From: Gammaproteobacteria bacterium
Lineage (GTDB): Bacteria > Pseudomonadota > Gammaproteobacteria > Xanthomonadales > Xanthomonadaceae
Reading direction: 5' to 3'
Length of the DNA stretch: 64,000 bases
Assembly (NCBI GenBank): GCA_025356635.1
Contig: JANXRY010000008.1
Coordinates: 1-64,000 of the forward strand
The notes below the pieces were generated by a model. That model had not been told where the DNA came from. It made no database searches and saw nothing but the letters and a program-made list of their open reading frames with translations. Positions 16,044 to 24,926 of the stretch are shown here, in pieces. Made by a program: the position numbers and the translations under genes. Positions within the stretch are counted from its first letter, which is position 1. Each line of letters opens with the position of its first letter.

Positions 16044-19019
16044 ATGAACAATCCGGGCATGGCCAAGGCACCCAAGCAACCGCAGTTGACCAAAAGCGAT
16101 CCGCTGCTGCGTGAGTTGCTGGCTGCTCAAGACCTGCCTGCGCTCGCTGGCGTCGCCCGGCATGGTCTGCGCGCCCTGGGCCTGGATGAAGTCGAGCTGA
16201 TCTGGAGCCCGATGCCCGGCAGCACCGATCGCTGGCATACGCTCAGCGGCGAGCCCCCGAGTCCGGCGGCCCAGCTATTGCTCGAGAGAGCACGCCGGGA
16301 CGGCAGGCGCGGCCCCTCTAGGCTGGACGAAACTCCGCAAGGCGGTCATTTCGTCCAGATGCTGGCCCAGAACGCCGGCCTGTGGATGGCCGTGACCGCC
16401 CATGTTGATCCGGACCGCGTCACTTCGGATTGGCAGAACTGGCTGCAGCCGCTGGCCCAGCGCTGCCAGTCGCTTCTGCATACCCTGCGCCTGCAGGTGG
16501 ATGTCGAGCGGCTGGCCAATGCCGAGCGCCTGCAGCGTGCGCTGTACACGATCAGCGACATCGTCAGTTCCGACATGATGACCAGCGAAGTCCTGCACAG
16601 CCTGCACCAGGTGGTCGGGCGGCTGATGTACGCGGAGAATTTCTACATCGTCCGCTTCGATCCGAACCACGAGACGATCCGCTTCATCTACTTCGCCGAC
16701 AGCAACGATCCCTATCCGCCCGCACCGGACCAGTTGTTCCGGCCGGAGGAAATGAGCAACAGCCTTACCCTGGCCATGCTTCGCCACGGTAAGCCGGTGC
16801 GCGGTGCGTCGATCGACATCCGCGCCAAGTTGAACCTGCAGCACGAAGACATTCTCGGGCCGGACAGTGTTGACTGGATGGGCGTTCCAATCGTCGAGGA
16901 CGGCGTCGTGCGCGGCGGCGTGGTCGTGCAAAGCTACGACTCCGCCGTGCACTACAGCGAGAGCGACCAGGCCTTGCTCGGCTACGTGGCCCAGCACATC
17001 CTCAGCGCGCTGTCCCGGCGTGAAGCGCAGGAAGAACTCGAGCGCCGGGTTGACGCCCGCACCCACGAATTGCGCCAGGAGATCCAGGAACGCCAGCGCA
17101 GCGAACTACTTCAGCGCTCCCTGTACCGGATCGCCGAACTGTCGGTCGGCAACGAGAGCATTCCCGCATTCTTTGCTTTGCTCCACGAAATCGTCGGCGA
17201 GCTGCTGGAAGCGAGGAATTTCTACATCGCCCTGCTCACGCCCGATGGCGACGAACTGGATTTTCCTTATTCGGTCGATGCCCGGGACCGCCGCCTGCTG
17301 CGGCGCAAGCTGGGCCGCGGCCTGAGCGAATACGTCCTGCGTACCGGCAAGCCGCTGCTCACCGATCGCACCCACGTGGACGCATTGGAAGCGGCGGGTG
17401 AAGTCATTTCGACCGGCACCAAATCAGTGTGCTGGCTGGGCGTTCCGCTGCTGATCGCGGGCAAGGTGATCGGGCTGATCGCCGTGCAGAGCTACACGCC
17501 GGATTACTTGTATAGCGCGCGCGATGAGGAATTGCTGAGTTTCGTTTCCTTCCACATCGCCAATGCACTGGAGCGCCGGCAGGTCCAGGAATCCCTGCGC
17601 CATGCCAACTCCGAGCTGGAACTGCGCGTCAGCACACGCACCAGCGAGTTGGCCGATACCAATCGCGAATTGCGCAACCAGATCCTGGTGCGCGAGCGGG
17701 TCGAGAACAAGCTCAAGCACGAGGCGATGCACGACGCCCTGACCGGCCTGCCCAACCGCAACCAGCTGCTGGCGACGCTGCAACAGACGCTGGCCCGGTA
17801 TCGGCGTGATCCCGGGCAGGAATTCGCCGTACTCTTCCTTGACCTGGATCGCTTCAAGGTTGTGAACGATTCCGTCGGACACCTGGTCGGCGACGAACTG
17901 CTCAAAGAAGCCGCGCGCCGGATCAGCCACTGTATCCGCGCGCCCGATTCCGTGGCCAGGCTGGGCGGCGACGAATTCGCCATCGTCATCGACCTCATCC
18001 ACGAACCAACCGATGCGGTGATGGTGGCCGAACGGCTGATCCGCAGCCTGACCGAACCGATGCGCATCGCCGGCAAGGAGCTTTACACCTCGGCCAGTAT
18101 CGGCATCGCGCTGGCCCACGAGCGTTACCGCCAGCCGGAGGAATTACTGCGCGATGCCGATGTCGCCATGTACCGCGCCAAGGCCGCAGGCCGGCAGCGC
18201 TTCGCCCTGTTCGATGAATACCTGCACGAAGATGCCTTGCGCCAGCTTGAGCTCGAGGGCGACCTGCGCCGGGCCCTGCTGCGCGAGGAGTTCATGCCCT
18301 ACTACCAACCGATCGTGCGCTTGTCTGACTGCGCCACGGTGGGCTTCGAAGCGCTGGCACGCTGGATGCATCCGGAACGCGGTTGCGTGGAGCCCAGCGA
18401 ATTCCTGCCGACTGCCGAGGAAACCGGCATGCTCGCGCAGATCGACTGGCAGATCTACGAACAGGTCTGTCGCGACATTCGACGCCTGGATACGGGTGGC
18501 TCCTACGTCACGATCAACGTCTCGCCGCGGCATTTGCGCGCGCCCGATTTCGCCGATCGCCTGCTCGGGTTGCTGAACATCCATGGCGTGCGCCCGGAAA
18601 CGCTGCGCTTGGAAATCACCGAAGGCGCGCTGCTGGAAAATCCCGATCAGGTGGAACAGTGCCTGGCGCAATTGAGCATCGCCGGCGTGCATACGCTGCT
18701 CGACGATTTCGGAACTGGTTATTCTTCCTTGTCCTACCTGCACCGTTTTTCGCTGTACGGGCTGAAGATCGACCGCTCCTTCGTCGCCGCCCTGCAGGAG
18801 GGCGAAAGCGGTGGCAGCACAGCCATCATCCGCGCGATTCGCCTGATGGCCGACTCACTCGGGCTGGAAGTGGTCGCCGAAGGCATCGAGACCGAAGACC
18901 AGCGTCAACAGCTACGCCTGCATGGCTTGACGCTGGGCCAGGGCTACCTGTTCGCCCGGCCGGCACCGATCGATGCGATCGATGCCCGACATTTCACCCG
19001 CAAGGCCACGCACCGCTGA
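16044..19019 (+). CDS. GAF-GAF-GGDEF-EAL bifunctional c-di-GMP enzyme
   Basis: The 991-residue protein has no membrane segment. Two GAF domains (about 160-320 and 350-510) are separated and followed by coiled-coil linkers (EELERRVDARTHELRQEIQE). The GGDEF domain (about 545-710) keeps an intact GGDEF motif, with an RAPD inhibitory-site motif five residues before it. The EAL domain (about 735-985) keeps FEALARW, EITEG, DDFGTGYSSLSYL, LKIDRSF and VVAEGIE. By residues both diguanylate cyclase and phosphodiesterase activities could be retained. ATG 16044 is preferred, with GGAAA close upstream; ATG 16059 is an alternative. GAF ligands are unknown. Confidence 0.93.
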   Translation: MNNPGMAKAPKQPQLTKSDPLLRELLAAQDLPALAGVARHGLRALGLDEVELIWSPMPGSTDRWHTLSGEPPSPAAQLLLERARRDGRRGPSRLDETPQGGHFVQMLAQNAGLWMAVTAHVDPDRVTSDWQNWLQPLAQRCQSLLHTLRLQVDVERLANAERLQRALYTISDIVSSDMMTSEVLHSLHQVVGRLMYAENFYIVRFDPNHETIRFIYFADSNDPYPPAPDQLFRPEEMSNSLTLAMLRHGKPVRGASIDIRAKLNLQHEDILGPDSVDWMGVPIVEDGVVRGGVVVQSYDSAVHYSESDQALLGYVAQHILSALSRREAQEELERRVDARTHELRQEIQERQRSELLQRSLYRIAELSVGNESIPAFFALLHEIVGELLEARNFYIALLTPDGDELDFPYSVDARDRRLLRRKLGRGLSEYVLRTGKPLLTDRTHVDALEAAGEVISTGTKSVCWLGVPLLIAGKVIGLIAVQSYTPDYLYSARDEELLSFVSFHIANALERRQVQESLRHANSELELRVSTRTSELADTNRELRNQILVRERVENKLKHEAMHDALTGLPNRNQLLATLQQTLARYRRDPGQEFAVLFLDLDRFKVVNDSVGHLVGDELLKEAARRISHCIRAPDSVARLGGDEFAIVIDLIHEPTDAVMVAERLIRSLTEPMRIAGKELYTSASIGIALAHERYRQPEELLRDADVAMYRAKAAGRQRFALFDEYLHEDALRQLELEGDLRRALLREEFMPYYQPIVRLSDCATVGFEALARWMHPERGCVEPSEFLPTAEETGMLAQIDWQIYEQVCRDIRRLDTGGSYVTINVSPRHLRAPDFADRLLGLLNIHGVRPETLRLEITEGALLENPDQVEQCLAQLSIAGVHTLLDDFGTGYSSLSYLHRFSLYGLKIDRSFVAALQEGESGGSTAIIRAIRLMADSLGLEVVAEGIETEDQRQQLRLHGLTLGQGYLFARPAPIDAIDARHFTRKATHR

Positions 19020-19035
19020 GCCCGCCCTCGGTGCG

Positions 19036-20019
19036 TCAGGCCGGCTCTGCCCGGAGCATGCGCTCGGCGCGCATCCAGCTGATCATGTCGCGCAGCAGTT
19101 CGTCGAGATCGGTTTCGCGGTAATCCAGTTCACGCATGGCCTTGCCGGAGTCCACTCGCAGTTCGTGGCAGGTGAACGCTGCGGCTTCCGGCGTGAGATC
19201 CGGCTCGCGGCGGGTGATGCGCGACACACCATCGACGATACGCGCATACGCCATCAGCAACCAGACGGGCATGGCGCGCTTTGGCGTGCGCCGCCCGAGT
19301 TGCGCTCCGACCTTTCCGATCAGCTCGAGGAAGCTCGCGTGCTGCCCGCCCATCAAATAGGTTTCCCCGAATTTTTCCCTTTGCCAGGCGCGCACCTGGG
19401 CGCTGGCAATCTCACGCACATCGGCGAAGGATCCTAGGCCGGGAGGGACGCCCGGCAACTTGCCCTGGTCGATCAGCAGAACGAGCGTGGCCCAGTTGTG
19501 TCGGTCGCCCGGGCCGAGGATGTGTGCCGGCTGGAAGATCACGAAGGGCAGGCCGGATTGGCGCACCGCATTTTCTGCCAGCGTTTTCGTCCGTTCGTAA
19601 TTGATCCAGCTCTCCAGGCCGCGTTGCTCGACATCTTCGCGCAGCTCGCCATGCACCAAATGCGAATACGTCGCGATGCTCGAGGTGTGCAGGAAGGCGG
19701 CGACGCCAGCCGCCTTCGCCGCCGCCAGCAGGTTCTGCGTGCCGCCGACATTAGTGTCGGTCTGCGCAGCGTTGTGCGGTGCCCAGGTATTGGTGTCTGC
19801 TGCCGCATGGAAGACGGCATCGACGCCACGCATCGCCACGCGCAGCGCATCCGGATCGGTGACGTCGGCACGCACCAGCACGCCGCCGAGACTGGCGATC
19901 GCCGCATCCGACTCCGGGCGCCGTGACAATGCCCGCACTTCCGCGCCCGCCAGCCTCAGCTCGCGCAACAAGTGCGCGCCCAGGAACCCGCTCGCGCCGG
20001 TGAGCAGGACAGTGGCCAT
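19036..20019 (-). CDS. NAD-dependent epimerase/reductase (extended SDR)
   Basis: The 327-residue protein is an extended short-chain dehydrogenase. It shows the nucleotide motif [20 protein letters not shown], an HAAADTNTW block, LHTSSIATY and the catalytic YERTK motif. It resembles dihydroflavonol-4-reductase-like and hopanoid-associated epimerases and is paralogous to OleD at 40483. ATG 20019 has GGAGGA eight bases upstream. It is divergent from rsmG and convergent with the c-di-GMP gene. The substrate is not identifiable. Confidence 0.85.
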   Translation of the reverse strand: MATVLLTGASGFLGAHLLRELRLAGAEVRALSRRPESDAAIASLGGVLVRADVTDPDALRVAMRGVDAVFHAAADTNTWAPHNAAQTDTNVGGTQNLLAAAKAAGVAAFLHTSSIATYSHLVHGELREDVEQRGLESWINYERTKTLAENAVRQSGLPFVIFQPAHILGPGDRHNWATLVLLIDQGKLPGVPPGLGSFADVREIASAQVRAWQREKFGETYLMGGQHASFLELIGKVGAQLGRRTPKRAMPVWLLMAYARIVDGVSRITRREPDLTPEAAAFTCHELRVDSGKAMRELDYRETDLDELLRDMISWMRAERMLRAEPA

Positions 20020-20072
20020 GCGCGGTTCTCCTCCAAACTCGATGCACCAGTCTAACGACACAATCGTGGACA

Positions 20073-20735
20073 ATGCCCGGCATGACCGTGAAAACCGCAC
20101 TGCCTGCGTTGCTACCCGAACTCGAAGCCGGCCTGCTCGCGCTCGGTCTGCCGACCGCGTTGGCGCCGCGCCTGCTCGATTACCTCGCCCTGCTCGAGCG
20201 CTGGAACCAGGCCTACAACCTCACCGCCATCCGCGAACCACGCGAGATGGTGGCCAAACACCTGCTCGACTCGCTGGCGATGCATCCGTATGTTGGCGCC
20301 GGGCCGCTCGCCGATCTCGGCACCGGGCCGGGATTACCCGGCATCCCGTTGGCCATCGCCCTGCCGGCGCTCTCGGTCGCCTTGGTCGAAAGCAATGGCA
20401 AGAAGGCAAGATTTCTTCGCGAGGCCGTGCGCAACCTCGGCCTAAGCAATGCCCGGGTCATCGAATCCCGGGCCGAGACCGTGGCCGAACCGGGCGCGTA
20501 CCAGACGATCACCGCGCGCGCCCTGGATCGCCTGGCCGGCATTGTTGCCGTCGGCGGCCATTTGCTGGTGCCGGGCGGACGACTGCTGGCGCTCAAGGGC
20601 ACTCGTCCCGATGAGGAAATCGCCGATCTGCCGCCGGGCTGGTCGCTGGCCGGGGTGCATCGGCTCACGATTCCGGGCCTGGCCGCGGAACGACACCTGA
20701 TCGTGGTCACCCGGGACGCGGCCGACACGGCATAA
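20073..20735 (+). CDS. rsmG: 16S rRNA (guanine527-N7)-methyltransferase
   Basis: RsmG (GidB) methylates G527 of 16S rRNA using S-adenosylmethionine. The 220-residue protein shows the family's [20 protein letters not shown], the acceptor block HLLDSLAM, the AdoMet site [20 protein letters not shown] and the late ITARALDRL. Placement directly before parA-parB is the classic arrangement near many bacterial origins. Two near ATGs (20073 and 20082) fit equally; neither has a clear Shine-Dalgarno sequence. Confidence 0.96.
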   Translation: MPGMTVKTALPALLPELEAGLLALGLPTALAPRLLDYLALLERWNQAYNLTAIREPREMVAKHLLDSLAMHPYVGAGPLADLGTGPGLPGIPLAIALPALSVALVESNGKKARFLREAVRNLGLSNARVIESRAETVAEPGAYQTITARALDRLAGIVAVGGHLLVPGGRLLALKGTRPDEEIADLPPGWSLAGVHRLTIPGLAAERHLIVVTRDAADTA

Positions 20736-20748
20736 TTGCCGTCCCGTC

Positions 20749-20771
20749 CGCCCGACGCGGCGCGTCGGGCG
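20749..20771 (+). promoter_or_regulatory. Hairpin in the rsmG-parA spacer
   Basis: CGCCCGACGC (20749-20758) and GCGTCGGGCG (20762-20771) form a perfect 10-bp stem with a 3-base loop, ending 21 bases before the parA start. No T-run follows, so it is not a standard terminator. It may be a processing or attenuation site; its role is unknown. Confidence 0.5.
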
Positions 20772-20792
20772 TGCCCGAGCCAGGATTCCCGC

Positions 20793-21572
20793 ATGACCCG
20801 GATCATCGCTTTCGCCAACCAGAAAGGCGGCGTGGGCAAAACCACCACCGCCGTCAACCTCGCCGCCGCGCTGGCGCAGGCGCCGCGCAAAGTGCTGCTG
20901 GTCGACATCGATCCCCAGGGCAACGCGACCATGGGTTCGGGCGTGGACAAGCGCGAGTTGGAAAATTCCGTCACCGAGGTGCTGCTTGGCGAATGTACGC
21001 CGCGCGCCGCCATCGTCGCCGCCGCCGAAGGTTACGATCTGTTGCCCGGCAACGGCGATTTGACTGCCGTCGAAATCCAGTTGATGGATGTCTCCGGCCG
21101 CGAGGGCAAGCTCAAGGCCGCGCTGGCCACGCTGGACAAGAACTACGACTACATCCTGATCGACTGCCCGCCATCGCTGTCGTTGCTCACCTTGAACGCA
21201 CTCGCCGCCGCCGATGGCGTGATCGTGCCGATGCAGTGCGAGTACTACGCGCTCGAAGGCCTGAGCGCGCTGATCGACACGATTGAAGCGCTCAAGCAAA
21301 AACTCAACCCGCGCCTGGAAATCTTCGGCGTGGTCCGCACCATGTTCGACGTGCGCAACAACCTGGCCAATGCCGTGTCCGCCGAACTCACCCAGCATTT
21401 CGGCGATCTGGTGTTCCGCTCGATCATTCCGCGCAACGTCCGCCTGGCCGAGGCGCCCAGCCACGGCCGCAGCATCGTCGGCTACGACAAATCCTCGCGC
21501 GGCGGCATCGCCTACCTCGGCCTCGCCGGCGAGATCATCCGGCGCGAGAAGCAACACCAGGAGACGAAGTAA
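20793..21572 (+). CDS. parA: Chromosome partitioning ATPase ParA (Soj)
   Basis: The 259-residue ParA has the deviant Walker A motif KGGVGKTT near residue 11, followed by VDIDPQGNATMGSG and DYILIDCPPSLSLLTLNAL (Walker B region). It drives segregation of origin regions with ParB. ATG 20793 begins the family-like MTRIIAFANQKGG; the upstream 19 in-frame codons read through the intergenic hairpin and are discarded. Its stop shares a base with the parB start. Confidence 0.97.
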   Translation: MTRIIAFANQKGGVGKTTTAVNLAAALAQAPRKVLLVDIDPQGNATMGSGVDKRELENSVTEVLLGECTPRAAIVAAAEGYDLLPGNGDLTAVEIQLMDVSGREGKLKAALATLDKNYDYILIDCPPSLSLLTLNALAAADGVIVPMQCEYYALEGLSALIDTIEALKQKLNPRLEIFGVVRTMFDVRNNLANAVSAELTQHFGDLVFRSIIPRNVRLAEAPSHGRSIVGYDKSSRGGIAYLGLAGEIIRREKQHQETK

Positions 21573-22465
21573 TGGCGATCAAGAAGCGCGGACTGGGCCG
21601 CGGGCTCGAGGCCTTGCTCGGCGGCAAGTCCGCGGCTGCGCCAGAGGAAGCCCCCGGCGACGTCCTGCGCCAGCTCGCCGTCGGCTTGTTGCAGGCTGGC
21701 AAGTACCAACCGCGTACCGGCATGGACAGCGAGCGCCTGGCCGAGCTCGCCGATTCGATCCGCATGCAGGGTGTGATCCAACCGATCATCGTCCGTGAGA
21801 TCGGCAAGGGTCGTTACGAAATCATCGCAGGCGAGCGCCGTTGGCGCGCTGCGCAACAGGCCGGCCTGGCGGAAATCCCTGCAGTCGTGCGCGAAGTCGA
21901 CGACCGTGCCGTAGTGGCGATGGCGCTGATCGAGAACATCCAGCGCGAAGACCTCAATCCGCTCGAAGAAGCGGTCTCGTTGTCGCGCCTGATCGACGAA
22001 TTCTCGCTGACCCACCAGCAGGCCGCCGAAGCGGTCGGCCGCTCGCGCGCCGCCGTGTCGAATTTGTTGCGCCTACTGGAACTGCCCGAACCGATCCGCA
22101 AGCTGCTCGAAGATCGCAAGCTGGAGATGGGCCACGCCCGCGCCTTGCTGACCCTGGCGCCGGCGGCGGCAACCGCACTGGCGATGGAAGCGGCCGAGAA
22201 TGGCTGGTCGGTGCGTGAAGTCGAACGCCGTGCCCAGCAACTCACGCAAGGCAAGCTACCCACGAAAAAAACCGCGAAACCCATCAAGCGCGCCGACGCC
22301 GACATCGCCGCGCTTGAGCGCGAGTTGTCCGATCAACTCGGTGCGAAAGTCAGCGTGCAGCCGGGTCGTGCCGGGCGCGGAAAACTGGTGATCGCCTACC
22401 ACGGCCTGGACACGCTCGACGGCATCCTGGAACGCTTGCGCGGCGGGAAACGGGAAGGCGAATGA
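21572..22465 (+). CDS. parB: Chromosome partitioning protein ParB (Spo0J)
   Basis: The 297-residue protein binds parS sites and loads ParA-dependent segregation complexes. It starts KKRGLGRGLEALLGG, has the CTPase/ParB box IIAGERRWRAAQQAGL with IENIQREDLNPLEEA, and a helix-turn-helix (VGRSRAAVSNLLRLLEL, about residues 150-166). The C-terminal part is the dimerisation region. It overlaps parA by one base and the following glycosyltransferase by four. No canonical parS sequence was noticed in the window by eye. Confidence 0.97.
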   Translation: MAIKKRGLGRGLEALLGGKSAAAPEEAPGDVLRQLAVGLLQAGKYQPRTGMDSERLAELADSIRMQGVIQPIIVREIGKGRYEIIAGERRWRAAQQAGLAEIPAVVREVDDRAVVAMALIENIQREDLNPLEEAVSLSRLIDEFSLTHQQAAEAVGRSRAAVSNLLRLLELPEPIRKLLEDRKLEMGHARALLTLAPAAATALAMEAAENGWSVREVERRAQQLTQGKLPTKKTAKPIKRADADIAALERELSDQLGAKVSVQPGRAGRGKLVIAYHGLDTLDGILERLRGGKREGE

Positions 22466-23184
22466 GCATCGCGTTATCAGTGGTCGTGCCGGTGTTCAAC
22501 GAGCGCGATAACGTCGCGCCGCTGGTCGGCGAGATCGTTTCCGCGCTGCGCGGCAGGATCGACTTCGAAATCGTCTACGTCGACGATTGTTCCAGGGACG
22601 ATTCGCTGGCCGTGCTGAAGACGCTGAAAACGAGCACGCCGGAACTGCGGGTGTTCGCCCACGCGAAACAGAGTGGCCAGAGCACGGCGATCCGCACCGG
22701 GATCAAAGTCGCACGCGGCGAATGGATCGCCACGCTCGACGGCGATGGCCAGAACGATCCGGCCGATATCCCGAAATTGCTGGCGGCGCGCGATGCAGCG
22801 GCATCGGAAGTGAAATTGTTCGCGGGCTGGCGGGTCCATCGCCAAGACAGCGGTTCCAAGCGCTGGGCCTCAAAGATCGCCAACGCGATCCGTTCACGAC
22901 TGCTGCGCGACGAAACCCCGGACACTGGCTGCGGCATCAAATTGTTCGAACGGTCGGTATTCCTGGACCTGCCCTACTTCGACCACATGCACCGTTATCT
23001 GCCAGCCCTAGTCAAGCGCGCCGGCTGGCAATCAGTGAGCGTGCCGGTCAATCACCGCCAGCGTTCGGCCGGCGTGTCCAAATACAACAACCTCGGCCGC
23101 GCCTGGGTCGGGCTCAAGGACCTGCGCGGCGTCGCCTGGCTGATCGCCCGCAGCAAGGTCACTGCCATCAACGAGATCGAGTGA
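22462..23184 (+). CDS. GT2 glycosyltransferase, dolichyl-phosphate-mannose-synthase type
   Basis: The 240-residue protein has the GT-A nucleotide-sugar motifs VVVPVFNERDNVAPL, VDDCSRDDS and LDGDGQNDPADI, and lacks the C-terminal membrane helices of longer DPM1/GtrB proteins. Such enzymes transfer a sugar to polyprenyl phosphate at the cytoplasmic membrane face. The next gene encodes a small LABNDP membrane protein, and the pair probably works in lipid-linked sugar or lipid A modification. Its start overlaps the parB stop (ATGA). Confidence 0.88.
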   Translation: MSIALSVVVPVFNERDNVAPLVGEIVSALRGRIDFEIVYVDDCSRDDSLAVLKTLKTSTPELRVFAHAKQSGQSTAIRTGIKVARGEWIATLDGDGQNDPADIPKLLAARDAAASEVKLFAGWRVHRQDSGSKRWASKIANAIRSRLLRDETPDTGCGIKLFERSVFLDLPYFDHMHRYLPALVKRAGWQSVSVPVNHRQRSAGVSKYNNLGRAWVGLKDLRGVAWLIARSKVTAINEIE

Positions 23185-23185
23185 G

Positions 23186-23524
23186 ATGCATTCGGGCATG
23201 AACGAACAGATCCTCTGGCTGGCCTGGACCGGCCTGCACATCACGCCGTGGAAGCTCATCGGTTATGTCGGCACCCTGATGTTCGGCGGCCGCTGGCTGG
23301 TGCAGTTCGTGGCCTCCAAGCGCGCCGGCAAGCCGGTAATCCCGCGCGCGTTCTGGTACATGAGCGTGGTCGGCAGCCTGATGACGCTGAGCTACTTCCT
23401 GTTCTCGTCCAAGCAGGATTCGGTCGGCGTACTTGGCAACCTGTTCCCGTCGTTTACCGCCGTGTACAGCCTGTATCTGGACATCAAGCACCGTGGCTGG
23501 CACCGAAATCGGGCCAGCCATTAG
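23186..23524 (+). CDS. Lipid A biosynthesis N-terminal domain (LABNDP) membrane protein
   Basis: The 112-residue protein has three membrane segments and the family pattern KLIGYVGTLMFGGRWLVQF followed by SFWY/SVVGS-like residues (FWYMSVVGSLMTLSYFLFSS) and NLFPSFTAVYSLYLDI. Small proteins of this type accompany GT2 enzymes and may act as flippase-like partners, as proposed for ArnE/ArnF-type proteins. It starts one base after the glycosyltransferase stop; ATG 23198 is an alternative start. Confidence 0.87.
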   Translation: MHSGMNEQILWLAWTGLHITPWKLIGYVGTLMFGGRWLVQFVASKRAGKPVIPRAFWYMSVVGSLMTLSYFLFSSKQDSVGVLGNLFPSFTAVYSLYLDIKHRGWHRNRASH

Positions 23525-23534
23525 CCCTAAGTCC

Positions 23535-23563
23535 TTGATCCGGGTCGGAACTCCATGCATAAT
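23535..23563 (+). promoter_or_regulatory. Promoter of rpmB-rpmG
   Basis: TTGATC (23535-23540) and CATAAT (23558-23563) are spaced by 17 bases, a good sigma-70 promoter. It gives a leader of roughly 90 bases before rpmB, room for translational control. Confidence 0.75.
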
Positions 23564-23661
23564 CACCGGCTCGCTGCGACTTTCGAAGCTGTCCGCAACT
23601 GGCAGCGAGGCCGAATTCACCCGGGCTATGGGCGAAAACACTTAGATCAGAGGTACGCGCA

Positions 23662-23898
23662 ATGAGCCGAGTTTGCCAAGTTTCCGGCAAGCGCGTGCAG
23701 AGCGGCAACAACGTCTCGCACGCCAACAACCACACCCGCCGCCGCTTTCTTCCGAACCTTCACGAGCGCCGCTTCTGGGTCGCTTCGGAGAATCGCTGGA
23801 TCAAATTGCGCGTTTCCGCCCACGCCCTGCGCACCATCGACAAGAACGGCATCGACTCCGTCCTGGCCGAAATGCGCGCCCGCGGCGAAAAGGTCTAA
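23662..23898 (+). CDS. rpmB: 50S ribosomal protein L28
   Basis: The 78-residue protein is a standard L28: it starts [20 protein letters not shown], continues with [20 protein letters not shown] and ends [11 protein letters not shown]. It is a component of the large ribosomal subunit. It is followed 12 bases later by rpmG, the usual pair. Confidence 0.98.
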   Translation: MSRVCQVSGKRVQSGNNVSHANNHTRRRFLPNLHERRFWVASENRWIKLRVSAHALRTIDKNGIDSVLAEMRARGEKV

Positions 23899-23910
23899 GG
23901 AGAAATCACC

Positions 23911-24075
23911 ATGGCATCCAAGCGCGACAAGATCCGCATGATCTCCACGGCCGGCACCGGTCACTTCTACACGACCGACAAGAACAAGAAGACCACGCCG
24001 AACAAGATGGAAATGCTCAAGTACGATCCAGTTGTGCGCAAGCACGTGGCGTACAAGGAAGGCAAGATCAAGTAA
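23911..24075 (+). CDS. rpmG: 50S ribosomal protein L33
   Basis: Fifty-four codons encode L33: [40 protein letters not shown] and the end [13 protein letters not shown]. It is of the cysteine-free type, without the zinc-binding CxxC pairs of other L33 paralogues. AAGGAGA lies upstream of ATG 23911. The operon ends at the terminator at 24101. Confidence 0.97.
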   Translation: MASKRDKIRMISTAGTGHFYTTDKNKKTTPNKMEMLKYDPVVRKHVAYKEGKIK

Positions 24076-24100
24076 TCCCGGCGGTTTCGGGATCACGAAA

Positions 24101-24124
24101 AGCCCGCCGAAAGGCGGGCTTTTT
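24101..24124 (+). terminator. Intrinsic terminator after rpmG
   Basis: AGCCCGCC (24101-24108), a GAAA tetraloop and GGCGGGCT (24113-24120) are followed by TTTT; four A residues upstream would also allow some function on the other strand. Confidence 0.93.
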
Positions 24125-24135
24125 GTTGGCGCCAC

Positions 24136-24175
24136 TTGCCATCAGGCTGACGGTAGTTATAATAAATGTTATAAC
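24136..24175 (+). promoter_or_regulatory. Promoter and operator of the abrB-doc module
   Basis: TTGCCA (24136-24141) and a perfect TATAAT (24158-24163) are 16 bases apart. The inverted repeat GTTATAA-N6-TTATAAC (24156-24175) covers the -10 box and is a likely binding site for the AbrB-type antitoxin. Unlike the other modules in the window, this one has a normal leader with GGAGA before the ATG. Confidence 0.8.
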
Positions 24176-24187
24176 ACGGAGACCGCC

Positions 24188-24409
24188 ATGAAACTGAAAA
24201 TCACTGCCATCGGCAATTCCGCCGGCGTCATCCTGCCCAAGGAACTGCTGGCCCGCCTGCGCGTGGAAAAAGGCGATGAGGTCTACGCGCTGGAAACCCC
24301 GGACGGCATCCGCCTGACCACCTACGACCCGGTCTTCGCCGCGCAAATGGAAGTGGCCGAAGAGATCATGCGCAGGGACCGCGACCTGCTGCGTAAGTTG
24401 GCGCAATGA
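24188..24409 (+). CDS. AbrB/SpoVT-type antitoxin (Phd-like partner of Doc)
   Basis: The 73-residue protein has the swapped-hairpin DNA-binding fold seen in MazE/AbrB (residues 1-45: KLKITAIGNSAGVILPKELL, then VEKGDEVY) and a C-terminal tail that should bind the toxin. ATG 24188 has GGAGA upstream; longer in-frame reading enters the rpmG terminator. One base separates its stop from the doc start. Confidence 0.9.
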   Translation: MKLKITAIGNSAGVILPKELLARLRVEKGDEVYALETPDGIRLTTYDPVFAAQMEVAEEIMRRDRDLLRKLAQ

Positions 24410-24410
24410 A

Positions 24411-24845
24411 ATGATTCTCTGGATCGATCGCCGCCTCGCGCTGGCCATCCACGAGCGGCAATTGTCTGAGCACGGCGGCAGTTCCGGCGTACGCGACGAA
24501 GCCCTGCTGGAGTCGGCGCTCGCACGTCCGCAACAGCTGTTCGCCTACGGTGATCCGCCTCCGGATCTGGCCGCGTTGGCCGCCTGCCTCGCCTTCGACC
24601 TGGCCCGCAACCATCCCTTCGTCGACGGCAACAAGCCTACGGCGCATATCTGCTACTACGTTTTTCTCGCGCTCAATGACGCTCGCCTCGACGCCAGCCT
24701 CGACGAAATGTGCCTGAGGATGCTCGCCTTGGCCGCCGGCTCGCTGTCCGAAACCGACTTCGCCGAGTGGCTGCGCACGCACCTGCGCTTGCAGGTCGGC
24801 AAGGCAGTGAACGAACCGAAGGCGCGTTATCGTCGCGCACGATGA
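24411..24845 (+). CDS. doc: Doc-type toxin (Fic/DOC family)
   Basis: The 144-residue protein matches death-on-curing toxins, which phosphorylate elongation factor Tu. It begins ILWIDRRLALAIHERQLSEH, has GVRDEALLESALARPQQLFAY and the Fic/Doc core motif NHPFVDGNKPTAHICYYVF. The position after GNK is normally arginine in these proteins; here it is proline, a change that one base could cause (CGT to CCT). The histidine, aspartate, asparagine and lysine are present. The toxin may be weakened; the length and neighbours are normal. Confidence 0.88.
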   Translation: MILWIDRRLALAIHERQLSEHGGSSGVRDEALLESALARPQQLFAYGDPPPDLAALAACLAFDLARNHPFVDGNKPTAHICYYVFLALNDARLDASLDEMCLRMLALAAGSLSETDFAEWLRTHLRLQVGKAVNEPKARYRRAR

Positions 24846-24926
24846 GTTGTTTCGCGTGGCCAGAGAAGAGTTGGGCGGCAGGTGTCGTTTGCTATCCTTG
24901 GGCGACTTCTCGCCCTGACTGGCGCC

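Noticed and set aside
20000-22500. parS site near parAB
   Set aside because: No sequence close to TGTTTCACGTGAAACA was seen; a genome-wide search is needed to locate parS.
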